From an uncultured Acidobacteriota bacterium (GTDB taxonomy: Bacteria > Acidobacteriota > UBA6911 > CAINFC01), in NCBI GenBank assembly GCA_903847975.1, contig CAINFC010000321.1, positions 1 to 57,771 on the forward strand: DNA of 57,771 nucleotides. The letters run 5' to 3'. The position numbers and the translations under genes are program-made. This document shows, one piece after another, positions 26,584-35,044 of the stretch. The notes beneath the pieces were generated by a model that was not told the origin of the DNA, did not search any database, and was given only the letters and a program-made list of their open reading frames with translations. How positions within the stretch are numbered: position 1 is the stretch's first letter; the number at the start of each line of letters is the position of its first letter.

Positions 26584-27212
26584 GCCATACCCCCTTTCTT
26601 CTTCCGCTCCGCGGCTCGGGTCGCGGCGCTGAAAATGTGCTGGTAGGCCGCGCAGCGGCACAGATTGCCGCTGAGCCCCACCCGAACCTCCTCCATGGTG
26701 GGGCTGGCATTGCGCCGCAGAAGCCCCTCCACCGCCATGATCTGGCCGGGCGTGCAGAATCCGCATTGAAAGGCGTCCTCCTCCACAAAGGCCTGCTGCA
26801 CCGGTCCGAGGTTCTCCCCGTCCATCAGGCCTTCCAGAGTGGTGATCTCCTGCCCCTGGGCCTCTACCGCCAGGGTCATGCAGGCGTAGCGCGGCTTCCC
26901 GTCGATGAGCACCGTGCAGGCCCCGCACTCTCCGCGCTCGCAGCCGATCTTGGTGCCGGTCAGACCGAGGACCTCGCGGATGACGAAAAGAAGGGACCAG
27001 CGGGGCTCCACCTGGATCTTGCGGGTGATGCCGTTGATTTTCAGCTGGATGGGGAGCACGGTCCCCACCGCTTCGATGACCTGAAAGGAGGCGGCATTCG
27101 CCTCCCGGAGTGCCGTGGAGGCCGCGGCTCCGGCGCTGACCGAGGAGATGAAGCCCCTGCGGCTCAGGCCGTGCGGACCGCCGGCACAATTGTTTTCCGG
27201 TTCCTTGGACAT
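26580..27212 (-). CDS. paoA: Aldehyde oxidoreductase, Tat-exported [2Fe-2S] subunit (PaoA/YagT-like)
   Basis: A 210-residue iron-sulfur subunit. It has a twin-arginine signal (LSRRGFISSVSAGAAAS) and two [2Fe-2S] clusters: CERGECGACTVLIDG with a later Cys, and QCGFCTPGQ with GNLCRCAAY. The export signal makes the whole PaoABC-like complex periplasmic. I choose the ATG at 27212 because GGAGG lies 8 nt upstream; a GTG at 27245 is in frame but overlaps trpA. It follows trpA by 29 bp in the same operon. Confidence 0.9.
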   Translation of the reverse strand: MSKEPENNCAGGPHGLSRRGFISSVSAGAAASTALREANAASFQVIEAVGTVLPIQLKINGITRKIQVEPRWSLLFVIREVLGLTGTKIGCERGECGACTVLIDGKPRYACMTLAVEAQGQEITTLEGLMDGENLGPVQQAFVEEDAFQCGFCTPGQIMAVEGLLRRNASPTMEEVRVGLSGNLCRCAAYQHIFSAATRAAERKKKGGMA

Positions 27213-27241
27213 ATCTGTATCCTCCGTTTGCTTGTAATTAT

Positions 27242-28036
27242 TCACTCGTCCAGCGCCAGACGCAACTCCCGGACCAATTCACCGACCTGCCGGATGGCGT
27301 CGGCCCTGTCCGCAGCCGCTCCGACCCGCCGGACAATGGCGCTGCCGACGATCACCCCGTCGGCATATTCCTTCAGGGCGCGGACCTGATCGGCCGATGA
27401 GATGCCGAAGCCGAGCGCCGTGGGCATGCCGGTGTGTTTCCGTATTTCCTCCTGGAAGCTCCGGAAATCGGTGGAAAACTGACCGCGGACCCCGGTGACC
27501 CCCAGCGAGGAGACGCAGTAGAGAAATCCGCGGGCCTGCCGCACGATGGGGCCGATCCGCTCCCCGGAAACGGGCGTGACCATGGAGAGGAGGGCCACCC
27601 CGGCCTGGTCCGCCAGCGGCGCGAGCTCCTCGCGCTCCTCCAGCGGCAGGTCCGGAATGATCAGCCCGTCGATTCCGCTTTCCAGGCACTCCTTCAGGAA
27701 GCGCTCCGGTCCGTATTGCAGAATGCAGTTGAAATAAAGAAGGTAAACCAGCGGGGCGGAGACGACGGCCCGGATTTCCGCCGCGGTGCGCATGATATCC
27801 GGGAGGTGGATCCGGTTGGCCAGGGCCCGGAGATTGGCAGCCTGGATGACCGGCCCTTCGGCGATCGGATCGGAGTAGGGCACGCCCAGCTCGATCAGGT
27901 CGGCGCCGGCGCGCTCCATTTCCCGGCAGAGGTCCACGGTGGCCGCCAGAGTAGGGTCTCCGGCAGTCACGAAGGTAATCAGCGCCTTTCTCTTTTCCGC
28001 CCGGAGCCGCGCGAACAGGGAATCGATGCGGTTCAT
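27242..28036 (-). CDS. trpA: Tryptophan synthase alpha chain
   Basis: A 264-residue TIM barrel cleaving indole-3-glycerol phosphate to indole and glyceraldehyde 3-phosphate. Catalytic Glu and Asp are in [16 protein letters not shown]; the phosphate-binding loop region is GFGISSADQ with VIVGSAIV. Length is standard (about 268 in E. coli). The ATG overlaps the trpB stop (ATGA). No other trp gene occurs in the window: downstream comes an aldehyde oxidoreductase and upstream of trpB comes cstA. The start is set by homology ([12 protein letters not shown]). Confidence 0.96.
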   Translation of the reverse strand: MNRIDSLFARLRAEKRKALITFVTAGDPTLAATVDLCREMERAGADLIELGVPYSDPIAEGPVIQAANLRALANRIHLPDIMRTAAEIRAVVSAPLVYLLYFNCILQYGPERFLKECLESGIDGLIIPDLPLEEREELAPLADQAGVALLSMVTPVSGERIGPIVRQARGFLYCVSSLGVTGVRGQFSTDFRSFQEEIRKHTGMPTALGFGISSADQVRALKEYADGVIVGSAIVRRVGAAADRADAIRQVGELVRELRLALDE

Positions 28037-29217
28037 GATAGTTCCTCCCCCATGTATCGGGCCACCGACTGGACGTCCTTGTCGCCGCGGCCGGAAAGGT
28101 TGACCACCACGACCTGATCCGGGGACATCCGCGGCGCCTCCTTCCGGACCCAGGCCACGGCATGGGCGCTCTCGATGGCCGGAATGATCCCCTCGACGCG
28201 GGTCAGGTAGCGGAAAGCATCGACCGCCTCGGCATCCGTGGCCGGAACGTATTCGGCGCGGCCGGAGGCGTGCAGCTGAGCGTGCTCCGGCCCAATGCCC
28301 GGGTAGTCCAGCCCGGCGGAAATGGAGTGCACCGGCAGGATCTGCCCTTCGGCATCCTGCAGGAAATAGGAGCGCATCCCGTGCAGGACTCCGATGCTGC
28401 CGCGGGTGATGGTCGCCGCATGGCGGTCGGTCTCCACGCCCTCCCCTCCGGCCTCCACACCGACCAGGCGAACGGAGGGCTCCGGAATGAAATCGTAAAA
28501 CAGGCCCATGGCGTTGCTCCCTCCGCCCACGCAGGCCACGCAGCAGTCGGGAAGCCGCCCCTCCCGCTGCAGGATCTGCGTGCGGACTTCGCGGCCGATG
28601 ACCGCCTGAAAGTCGCGCACCATGGTCGGGTAGGGGTGCGGGCCCATCACCGAACCGAGCAGGTAGTAGGTTTCTCCCACCGTGGAAACCCAGTCGCGCA
28701 TGGCTTCGTTGACCGCATCTTTCAGGGTTTGGGTGCCGGAGTCGACCGGGGTCACCCGGGCCCCGAGAATGCGCATCCGGAACACGTTGAGCGACTGTCG
28801 TTCGGTGTCCTCGCGGCCCATGAACACTTCGCACTGCATTCCGAAAATGGCCGCCGCGGTGGCCGCCGCCACCCCGTGCTGCCCGGCCCCGGTTTCGGCG
28901 ATGATTCTCTTCTTGCCCATGCGCTTGGCCAGCAGGGCCTGCCCCAGCACGTTATTGATCTTGTGCGATCCGGTGTGGTTGAGATCCTCGCGCTTGAGAT
29001 AGATGCGCGCCCCGCCCAGGTCGCGGGTCATCCGCTCCGCAAAGTAGAGCATGGAAGGCCGCCCGGCATACTCGCGGAACAGCCGCTCCAGGTCCTCCCG
29101 GAATCCGGCCTCGTCCCGAAAGCGGAAATAGGCCTCCTCCAGCTCCCGCAGGGCATTCATCAGCGTTTCCGGGACATACTGCCCGCCGAATTCGCCGAAA
29201 CGGCCTTTCCTGCTCAT
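28033..29217 (-). CDS. trpB: Tryptophan synthase beta chain
   Basis: A 394-residue PLP enzyme condensing indole with serine. It is the standard TrpB1 type: start [19 protein letters not shown] lysine in HTGSHKINN, catalytic Glu in ETGAGQHG, phosphate cup GGGSNAMG. Length matches the E. coli enzyme. The ATG at 29217 overlaps the cstA stop (ATGA), so trpB translation is coupled to cstA, which is unusual. The open frame continues far upstream antisense to nothing and inside cstA; that extension is not coding. Confidence 0.96.
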   Translation of the reverse strand: MSRKGRFGEFGGQYVPETLMNALRELEEAYFRFRDEAGFREDLERLFREYAGRPSMLYFAERMTRDLGGARIYLKREDLNHTGSHKINNVLGQALLAKRMGKKRIIAETGAGQHGVAAATAAAIFGMQCEVFMGREDTERQSLNVFRMRILGARVTPVDSGTQTLKDAVNEAMRDWVSTVGETYYLLGSVMGPHPYPTMVRDFQAVIGREVRTQILQREGRLPDCCVACVGGGSNAMGLFYDFIPEPSVRLVGVEAGGEGVETDRHAATITRGSIGVLHGMRSYFLQDAEGQILPVHSISAGLDYPGIGPEHAQLHASGRAEYVPATDAEAVDAFRYLTRVEGIIPAIESAHAVAWVRKEAPRMSPDQVVVVNLSGRGDKDVQSVARYMGEELS

Positions 29218-31070
29218 GATGCAAATTCTCCCTGCCGGGTGGCCCGGCGCTCGTGTTTCGGTTCTTCGACCACCGCCAGGACCAGGTCCCCCGTGGAGTC
29301 GGGGCGGGGCTCGGCGATCCGCAGCAGCTGCATCCATTTCAGGAACGCTCCCCCAAAAACCGCGGCCATCAGAACCATGATGATCAGGCTGAGCACCGCC
29401 AGCAGGTAATTGCTCTTCGGCAGGTAGTTGGTGAACACGTTCAGGTAACCCGCGTAGAGGGTGATGCCGGCCATGAAAACGCCGGGAATGGCGGTCAGCA
29501 GCGCATAGCGCCCGCGGTTGAGGCGGATCAGCATGGTGGTGGCCACAATCAGCGCGCAGGAGGCCAGCAGCTGGTTGCTCATGCCGAACAGCGGCCAGAC
29601 GGTGGAAATGTCCCCGGTGTAGACCAGGTAGCCCCAGGAGGCGGTGAACAGGGCGCTGGTCAAAAGAATCCCCGGCCACCAGCGCTTGTCGTTGAACCGC
29701 GGAAAGACCTTGCCGATCATCTCCTGCACGAAAAAGCGCCCCACCCGGGTTCCGGCATCGACTGCGGTGAGAATAAAGACCGCTTCGAACATGATGGCGA
29801 AGTGGTACCAGTAGCCCATCAGGTGCTTCATGAAAGGGATGGAAGAAAAAATATAGGCCATTCCCACCGCCAGGGAGACCGCGCCCCCCGGCCTCCCCTG
29901 GATGTTTTCCTGGACTGCTTCGGCCAGAGCGGGCAGGTTCTGCACCGGCATCCCCAGCTGGGCGAAGGCTTCCGGGCGGGCGTTGATGGCGAAATAATCG
30001 GCCGGCACCAGGACGCAGGCGGCGATCAGGGCCATGATGGCCACCGCCCCTTCGGTCAGCATGGCTCCGTAGCCCACAAACAGAATGTCCTTTTCGCTGC
30101 GGATCATTTTGGGAGTGGTGCCGGTAGCGATAATGGAGTGAAACCCGCTGATCGCCCCGCAGGCGATGGTTATAAAAAGGAAGGGGAAGACCGGACCGGG
30201 GATAATCGGGCCGCCTCCGGAAACGAAGCGGGTCACCGGCTCCATCTGCAGGGTGGGCCGCAGAAAAACGATCCCCATGGCCAGCAGGGCGATGGTGCCG
30301 ATTTTCAGATAAGTGGACAGGTAATCCCGCGGGCAGAGCAGCAGCCATACCGGCAGCACGGAAGCGATAAAGCCGTAAATGGGCACGAAGAGGGCGATCT
30401 GCTCCCGGGTCAGGGTGAAAAAGGGCGCCAGCACGGGATTGGCGACCACGTAGGGCCCGGCCAGCACCGCGGCCAGCAGCAGGACCACCCCCATGAAGCT
30501 GGCCCCGAAGACGTCGTTGCGCCGCCATTTTTCCATGTAGAGACCCATCAGCACGGCGATGGGCATGGTGGCGAAGACGGTGAAGGTCCCCCAGGTGCTT
30601 TCCGCCATGGCATTGACGACCGCGATGGACAGCCCGGAAAGGGTCAGCAGCAGGATGAACAGGATGGCCCAGGAAGCCGCCTGGCCGATCCGGGGGCTGA
30701 TCTCGCTTTCGGCGATGGCCGCCAGGCTGCGCCCGTTGTGCCGCACGGAGCAAAACAGGATGACCATGTCGTGAACCGCTCCGCCCAGCACTGCGCCGAT
30801 CATGATCCAGAGGGCCCCGGGCAGATACCCGAACTGGGCCGCCAGAACGGGCCCCAGCAGCGGCCCGGCGGCGGCAATGGCCGCGAAATGGTGGCCGAAG
30901 AGCACGTACCTGTTGGTCTCGACAAAATCGTGGCCGTCGGCCAGCCGCAGGGCCGGGGTGGTGCGCTCCGGGCGCAGCTGCAGCACGCGACGGGCCAGAA
31001 ACAAGCCGTAAAAGCGGTACCCGATGGCAAAACAGCACAGGGCGGCAAACAGAAGCGTCAGGGCATTCAT
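29214..31070 (-). CDS. cstA: Carbon starvation protein CstA (pyruvate/peptide transporter family)
   Basis: A 618-residue integral membrane protein with about 16 hydrophobic segments. The family signature is the N-terminal [37 protein letters not shown] region, seen here as [16 protein letters not shown] and later [15 protein letters not shown]. CstA proteins import pyruvate, and peptides have been proposed. It is somewhat shorter than E. coli CstA (about 700) but close to other bacterial members. The ribosome-binding site AGGAAGGA precedes the ATG. It leads an operon with trpB, trpA and paoACB. Its upstream region is made of palindromic repeats. Confidence 0.94.
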   Translation of the reverse strand: MNALTLLFAALCCFAIGYRFYGLFLARRVLQLRPERTTPALRLADGHDFVETNRYVLFGHHFAAIAAAGPLLGPVLAAQFGYLPGALWIMIGAVLGGAVHDMVILFCSVRHNGRSLAAIAESEISPRIGQAASWAILFILLLTLSGLSIAVVNAMAESTWGTFTVFATMPIAVLMGLYMEKWRRNDVFGASFMGVVLLLAAVLAGPYVVANPVLAPFFTLTREQIALFVPIYGFIASVLPVWLLLCPRDYLSTYLKIGTIALLAMGIVFLRPTLQMEPVTRFVSGGGPIIPGPVFPFLFITIACGAISGFHSIIATGTTPKMIRSEKDILFVGYGAMLTEGAVAIMALIAACVLVPADYFAINARPEAFAQLGMPVQNLPALAEAVQENIQGRPGGAVSLAVGMAYIFSSIPFMKHLMGYWYHFAIMFEAVFILTAVDAGTRVGRFFVQEMIGKVFPRFNDKRWWPGILLTSALFTASWGYLVYTGDISTVWPLFGMSNQLLASCALIVATTMLIRLNRGRYALLTAIPGVFMAGITLYAGYLNVFTNYLPKSNYLLAVLSLIIMVLMAAVFGGAFLKWMQLLRIAEPRPDSTGDLVLAVVEEPKHERRATRQGEFAS

Positions 31071-31109
31071 TCTTCCTTCCTAATTCCGGATCGTTATGTC
31101 TGATGAAAG

Positions 31110-31360
31110 TGTGAAAAGTAGCTGGAACCCCAAAGGGGTTCCGGAACACAGCCTGGGGTTGCGCCGCAGGCGCTACCCCGGGTAGGCGGTGTTTTCACAA
31201 GCAGCCCTGTCAGGGCTGCGCAAGCACCTGCCACTGCTGGATTTAGCGTAACCCTTTCAGGGCTGTCTCCTCCGCACATTCCTACCCGGGGTAGGCGCGA
31301 AGCGCGCCAACCCCGGGCTGCGATCCGAAGCCCTTTCAGAGCTTCCGAGACTTTTCGCCG
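31110..31360. repeat. Mosaic of palindromic repeats upstream of cstA
   Basis: The sulfatase-cstA gap is filled with short inverted repeats: GGAACCCC-AAA-GGGGTTCC (31124-31142), GCAGCCCTG-T-CAGGGCTGC (31201-31219), a degenerate CCCTTTCAGGGCT (31252 onward), and two inverted copies of a CTACCCcGGGTAGGCG-like module (about 31175-31192 and 31287-31305) beside GCGCCGCAGGCGC or GCGCGAAGCGCGC. Small open frames here are artefacts of the repeats. The cstA promoter must lie within or beside it. Confidence 0.75.
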
Positions 31361-31365
31361 GTTCA

Positions 31366-33126
31366 TCATGTCTGACTTCCCGATTTTACGGTAAGCGGCA
31401 GATAGGTGCGGCAGCCGGCGTCCCCGGCGGTCATCTTTTCCGACTCCAGCGCCGCCAGGGCGGCTTTCAGTTCCAATTCCTTGCTGTGGTAAAGGACCTT
31501 GCCCGCCTTGTTCTCCAGCTCGTCCGGATCGTCCGGGCTGCCGTCCGATTTGTACAGCCGGTACATTTCATACTGCTCGGCGGCCTGGCCGGATGGATCG
31601 AAGTAGCGGGCGTATTTCCAGACAGCACCCTGGCTGTCCTTCATGCGGATGCAGCGGATATGATTCGGCTGTTCGATGGGAAATCCCGGCTCCGGCGGAG
31701 CCGCCAGGCCGGACTTTTCGTCGTCGAACACATAGAGCACGCGGTCCTGCACCGTGAGGGCCGGGTTGCTGAAAACCGGCGTCAGGTCGTACCCCTGGAA
31801 ACGATAGCGATCCCGGTTGGGGACGTTGGCCAGGGAGGCCAGGGTGGGCATCACGTCCGCCAGGGAGGCCCAGGAATCGGTGGTCCGGGCCGCCGGAAAC
31901 AGAATCCGGTTGGAAAAGACCAGGGGCACATGGATGGCCTCCTCGTAAACGTTGAACATTTTCTGCCGCAGCTGGTGGGAAAGCCCCATTTCGCCGTGGT
32001 CGGAAAGGCGCACCACAACCGTGCTGTCGGTCAGGCCCCGGCTGTCAAGCCGGTTCAGGACGTCCATGATGTGGCCGTCGACCAGCTTCTGCAGGTAGGC
32101 ATAAAAATTGAAATAGTTTTTTTGGTCCTGGTCGCTGGTGAGGCTACCCAACCCCAGGTAAAGCTGCCGCGACTGGGCCTGTACCGTCGGCTTGGTGCCG
32201 AGGTCGTCGCTGTAGTTGCTGAGATAGCTGCCAAACGACCCGCTGATCGGGATACGATCGAACATGTTCGGCGTATCCCGGTAATTGAAGCAGCCGGGGT
32301 GCTGGGGGTCTTCGTTGTTCCAGGTGAGCGGATAGGAAAGCACGTCGTGGGGGTTGGCCAATGACAGGATCAGACAAAACGGGCTCGAAGCGGTCCTCTC
32401 CACGGTTTCTCCGTTGAGAAACTCGAGGGCCTGACTTTTGATGTCTTCGTCGTGGTTGGCGCAACCGCCGCCGAAATCCTGCATTTCGGTGGCTTCCCCG
32501 GCCGTGTTGGCCTTCAGCCAGGTGAATCCGTATTTTCCGACGTCGGCCACGGAGGGAGCTCCGCCCGAGTCACTCTTGCTCAGGTGCCACTTTCCGGCCA
32601 GCACCACCCGGTAGTTGGCCGAAGCCAGCATGCGGGCCATGTTCTGCACGCAGACCGGCAGCGGCGTCTCCTCGACGGACCAGCTGCCTCCGTAAGTCAG
32701 GGTCCGCTTCACACGGTGCTGCTCGGAAAAGAGCCCGGTGAAAAGCGTGGCCCGGCTCGGCGAGCACATCGCCGAATTGCAGAAGGCGTTGCGGAAGGTC
32801 AGCCCGTTGGCCGCCAGCCGCTGCCGGGCTGGAAAATTGGCATCCAGCCAGGAGGAATCGGTGGGCCAGTGCTGCGGGTAGCGCTCCTGATCGGTAATCA
32901 CCATCAGCAGGTTGGGACGTGCCGGCAGCCCGCCGCCCTTCGGCGAGCCGATCGTCCGAAGGGTCGCCGGAGCTCCGATGCCCAGCGCCCCGGCCACCGA
33001 GGCCGCGGCCCTCAGGCAGTCCCGCCGGCCCATAGCAGCGGCCGTCCTGCGGCTCGCAGGCGGCCGACTTCTTTCTCTATTCCCTGTCTCCGGCACCTGG
33101 ACCCTTTTGCCGTTCGTTGCACTCAT
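31366..33126 (-). CDS. Tat-exported type I sulfatase
   Basis: Arylsulfatase-family enzyme, 586 residues. The formylglycine motif is CSPSRAT (Cys-type, C-x-P-x-R), preceded by metal ligands in LLMVITDQ. LAGKWHLSK and RLSDHGEMGL are the other conserved active-site segments. A long basic N-region precedes the twin-arginine sequence GRRDCLRAAASVAG, so the enzyme is exported folded. The ribosome-binding site GGAGGAG and a good promoter (33160-33188) support the start at 33126. It is divergent from the fucose/mannose operon, which hints at sulfated glycans as substrate (inference). The maturase for the Cys is not in the window. Confidence 0.92.
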   Translation of the reverse strand: MSATNGKRVQVPETGNRERSRPPASRRTAAAMGRRDCLRAAASVAGALGIGAPATLRTIGSPKGGGLPARPNLLMVITDQERYPQHWPTDSSWLDANFPARQRLAANGLTFRNAFCNSAMCSPSRATLFTGLFSEQHRVKRTLTYGGSWSVEETPLPVCVQNMARMLASANYRVVLAGKWHLSKSDSGGAPSVADVGKYGFTWLKANTAGEATEMQDFGGGCANHDEDIKSQALEFLNGETVERTASSPFCLILSLANPHDVLSYPLTWNNEDPQHPGCFNYRDTPNMFDRIPISGSFGSYLSNYSDDLGTKPTVQAQSRQLYLGLGSLTSDQDQKNYFNFYAYLQKLVDGHIMDVLNRLDSRGLTDSTVVVRLSDHGEMGLSHQLRQKMFNVYEEAIHVPLVFSNRILFPAARTTDSWASLADVMPTLASLANVPNRDRYRFQGYDLTPVFSNPALTVQDRVLYVFDDEKSGLAAPPEPGFPIEQPNHIRCIRMKDSQGAVWKYARYFDPSGQAAEQYEMYRLYKSDGSPDDPDELENKAGKVLYHSKELELKAALAALESEKMTAGDAGCRTYLPLTVKSGSQT

Positions 33127-33159
33127 CTTGATCTTCTCCTCCCCTCCCGTTGGAACTCA

Positions 33160-33188
33160 ATTGTAAAGAATTGATCCCGCCAAATCAA
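33160..33188 (-). promoter_or_regulatory. Sigma-70-type promoter of the sulfatase gene
   Basis: On the minus strand, -35 TTGATT (33183-33188), 17-bp spacer, -10 TACAAT (33160-33165). Transcription would start near 33153, giving a leader of about 27 nt with the ribosome-binding site. Confidence 0.6.
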
Positions 33189-33329
33189 GCGCCGCCCCCA
33201 CTCGGGGCCCCGAGCCCTTCCGGTTTCCGCCGCATCGTGTCGCCGTCGCTGTCGCCATCGTAAAACAGCGGCGTGCCGTGAGAATAATGAGCCGACACGC
33301 AGTCCTGCCGTGAACCAGTCCAGGCACTC

Positions 33330-33358
33330 TTGATTTCACGGAAGACGCGACCTAAACT
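33330..33358 (+). promoter_or_regulatory. Candidate promoter of the FAD oxidoreductase-fucose operon
   Basis: -35 TTGATT (33330-33335), 17-bp spacer, -10 TAAACT (33353-33358). The same two hexamers recur before both operons of the biosynthetic locus. The -10 ends only 6 nt before the ATG at 33365 and no ribosome-binding site is seen, so the transcript would be leaderless. Confidence 0.4.
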
Positions 33359-33364
33359 TGCATC

Positions 33365-35038
33365 ATGAAAAACATACAGCAAAAAACATTTTGGATCGGC
33401 AGTCTTATTTTTCTGTGCTTCTCTTCCCTGCACGCCGCGGAATACGATGTGGTCATCTACGGCGGCAACAGCGCGGCAGTCATCGCCGCCGTGCAGACCC
33501 GCCAGATGGGCAAGTCCGTGGTGGTGGTCTGCCCGGAGCGCCACCTGGGAGGATTGACCAGCGGCGGCCTGGGCTGGACGGACACCGGCAACAAGGCGGT
33601 CATCGGCGGCCTGGCGCGCCAGTTCTATCACCGCATCTGGCTGCACTACGATAACCCGGCGGCCTGGCGCTGGCAGAAGAAAGAGGAATACGGCAACAAG
33701 GGGCAGGGCACACCGGCCATGGACGGAGCGCAGCGCACCATGTGGATCTTCGAGCCGCATGTCGCCGAAAAGGTGTTCGAGGACCTGGTGCGGGAAAACC
33801 GGATTCCGGTGATGCGCGATGAGTGGCTGGACCGGGCCAGGGGTGTGCAGAAGAAGGACGGGAGAATCGCAGCCATCACCACCCGGAGCGGAAGGACCTA
33901 CCAGGGGAAAATGTTTATCGACGCCACCTACGAGGGGGACCTGATGGCCGCCGCCGGGGTGGACTATCACGTGGGCCGCGAAGCCAACCGGACCTACGGC
34001 GAAGAGCACAACGGCGTGCAGACCGGCGTTCTGCACCACCGCCACCATTTCGGAGTGCTGGCCGAAAAGATCAGCCCCTACCGCGTGCCGGGCGACCCGA
34101 AGAGCGGCATCCTGGCCCGAATCAGCGCCGAACCGCCGGGTACCTTCGGAGAGGGGGACAAAAAGGTCCAGGCCTACTGCTACCGCATGTGCCTGAGCAA
34201 TCACCCGGAGAACCGCATCCCCTTTGCCAAGCCGGACGGGTACGACCCCTCGCAGTACGAGCTGCTGGCCCGCATTTACGCCGCCGGCTGGAAGGAGACC
34301 TTCGACAAGTTCGATCCCATCCCGAACCGCAAGACGGACACCAACAACCACGGACCGTTCAGCACCGACAACATCGGCATGAATTACGACTATCCGGAAG
34401 CCGGCTACGAGCGGCGCCGGGAAATTCTGGAGGAGCACCGGAATTACCAGCGGGGCTGGCTCTACTTTATCCTCACCGATCCGCGCGTGCCCCGGGACGT
34501 CCGGGAAGCCATGAGCCAGTGGGGCCTGGCCAGGGACGAATTCGCGGACAACGGCGGCTGGCCCTACCAGATTTACGTTCGCGAGGCCAGAAGGATGATC
34601 GGTTCCTACGTCATGACCGAAAACGAGCTGCGCAGGAAGAAGACCACGCCCGATTCCGTCGGCATGGGAAGCTACACCATCGATTCCCACAATATCCAGC
34701 GTTACATCACGCCCGAAGGCTACGTCCAGAACGAGGGGGATATCGGCGTGCCCACCGGCGGCCCTTACGCCATCGCCTATGGCTCGCTGGTTCCCAAGCG
34801 CGGGCAGGCCGACAATCTGCTGGTTCCGGTCTGCCTCTCCAGCTCCCACATCGCCTTCGGATCCATCCGCATGGAGCCGGTGTTCATGATCCTCGGCCAG
34901 TCCGCGGCCACAGCGGCGGTGATGGCCCTGGAGGGCGGCCAGGCCGTCCAGGACGTACCCTATCCGCAGCTGCGCGACCGGCTGCTGAAAGATGGACAGG
35001 TCCTGAGCTACACCTCGTCCCCCGCGGAAAAAAAGTAG
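33365..35038 (+). CDS. Secreted FAD-dependent oxidoreductase (FAD_oxidored family)
   Basis: A 557-residue flavoprotein with a signal peptide (KTFWIGSLIFLCFSSLHA). The dinucleotide-binding motif is VVIYGGNSAAVIAA with the basic/acidic strand end VVVVCPERHLGGLTSGG; further family segments are FIDATYEGDLMAAAGV and the C-terminal GSIRMEPVFMILGQSAATAAVMA. This family is common in Planctomycetes, Bacteroidetes and Acidobacteriota, usually beside glycan-degrading genes; its reactions are mostly unknown. It begins a four-gene operon and is followed after 6 bp by the fucose-1-phosphate guanylyltransferase. Confidence 0.87.
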   Translation: MKNIQQKTFWIGSLIFLCFSSLHAAEYDVVIYGGNSAAVIAAVQTRQMGKSVVVVCPERHLGGLTSGGLGWTDTGNKAVIGGLARQFYHRIWLHYDNPAAWRWQKKEEYGNKGQGTPAMDGAQRTMWIFEPHVAEKVFEDLVRENRIPVMRDEWLDRARGVQKKDGRIAAITTRSGRTYQGKMFIDATYEGDLMAAAGVDYHVGREANRTYGEEHNGVQTGVLHHRHHFGVLAEKISPYRVPGDPKSGILARISAEPPGTFGEGDKKVQAYCYRMCLSNHPENRIPFAKPDGYDPSQYELLARIYAAGWKETFDKFDPIPNRKTDTNNHGPFSTDNIGMNYDYPEAGYERRREILEEHRNYQRGWLYFILTDPRVPRDVREAMSQWGLARDEFADNGGWPYQIYVREARRMIGSYVMTENELRRKKTTPDSVGMGSYTIDSHNIQRYITPEGYVQNEGDIGVPTGGPYAIAYGSLVPKRGQADNLLVPVCLSSSHIAFGSIRMEPVFMILGQSAATAAVMALEGGQAVQDVPYPQLRDRLLKDGQVLSYTSSPAEKK

Positions 35039-35044
35039 GGCTTT

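Noticed and set aside
26584-27189. Upstream extension of the PaoC frame to about 971 codons
   Set aside because: It overlaps paoA fully; homology and the ATGA overlap place the start at 26583.
29218-31149. Upstream extension of the TrpB frame to 1,038 codons
   Set aside because: It lies inside cstA in another frame; TrpB homology begins at 29217.
31071-31365. Tryptophan attenuator or T-box before the cstA-trpBA operon
   Set aside because: No Trp-rich leader peptide or T-box-like element is visible; the hairpins belong to dispersed repeats.
31094-31369. A 91-codon minus-strand open frame upstream of cstA
   Set aside because: It is built wholly of palindromic repeats.
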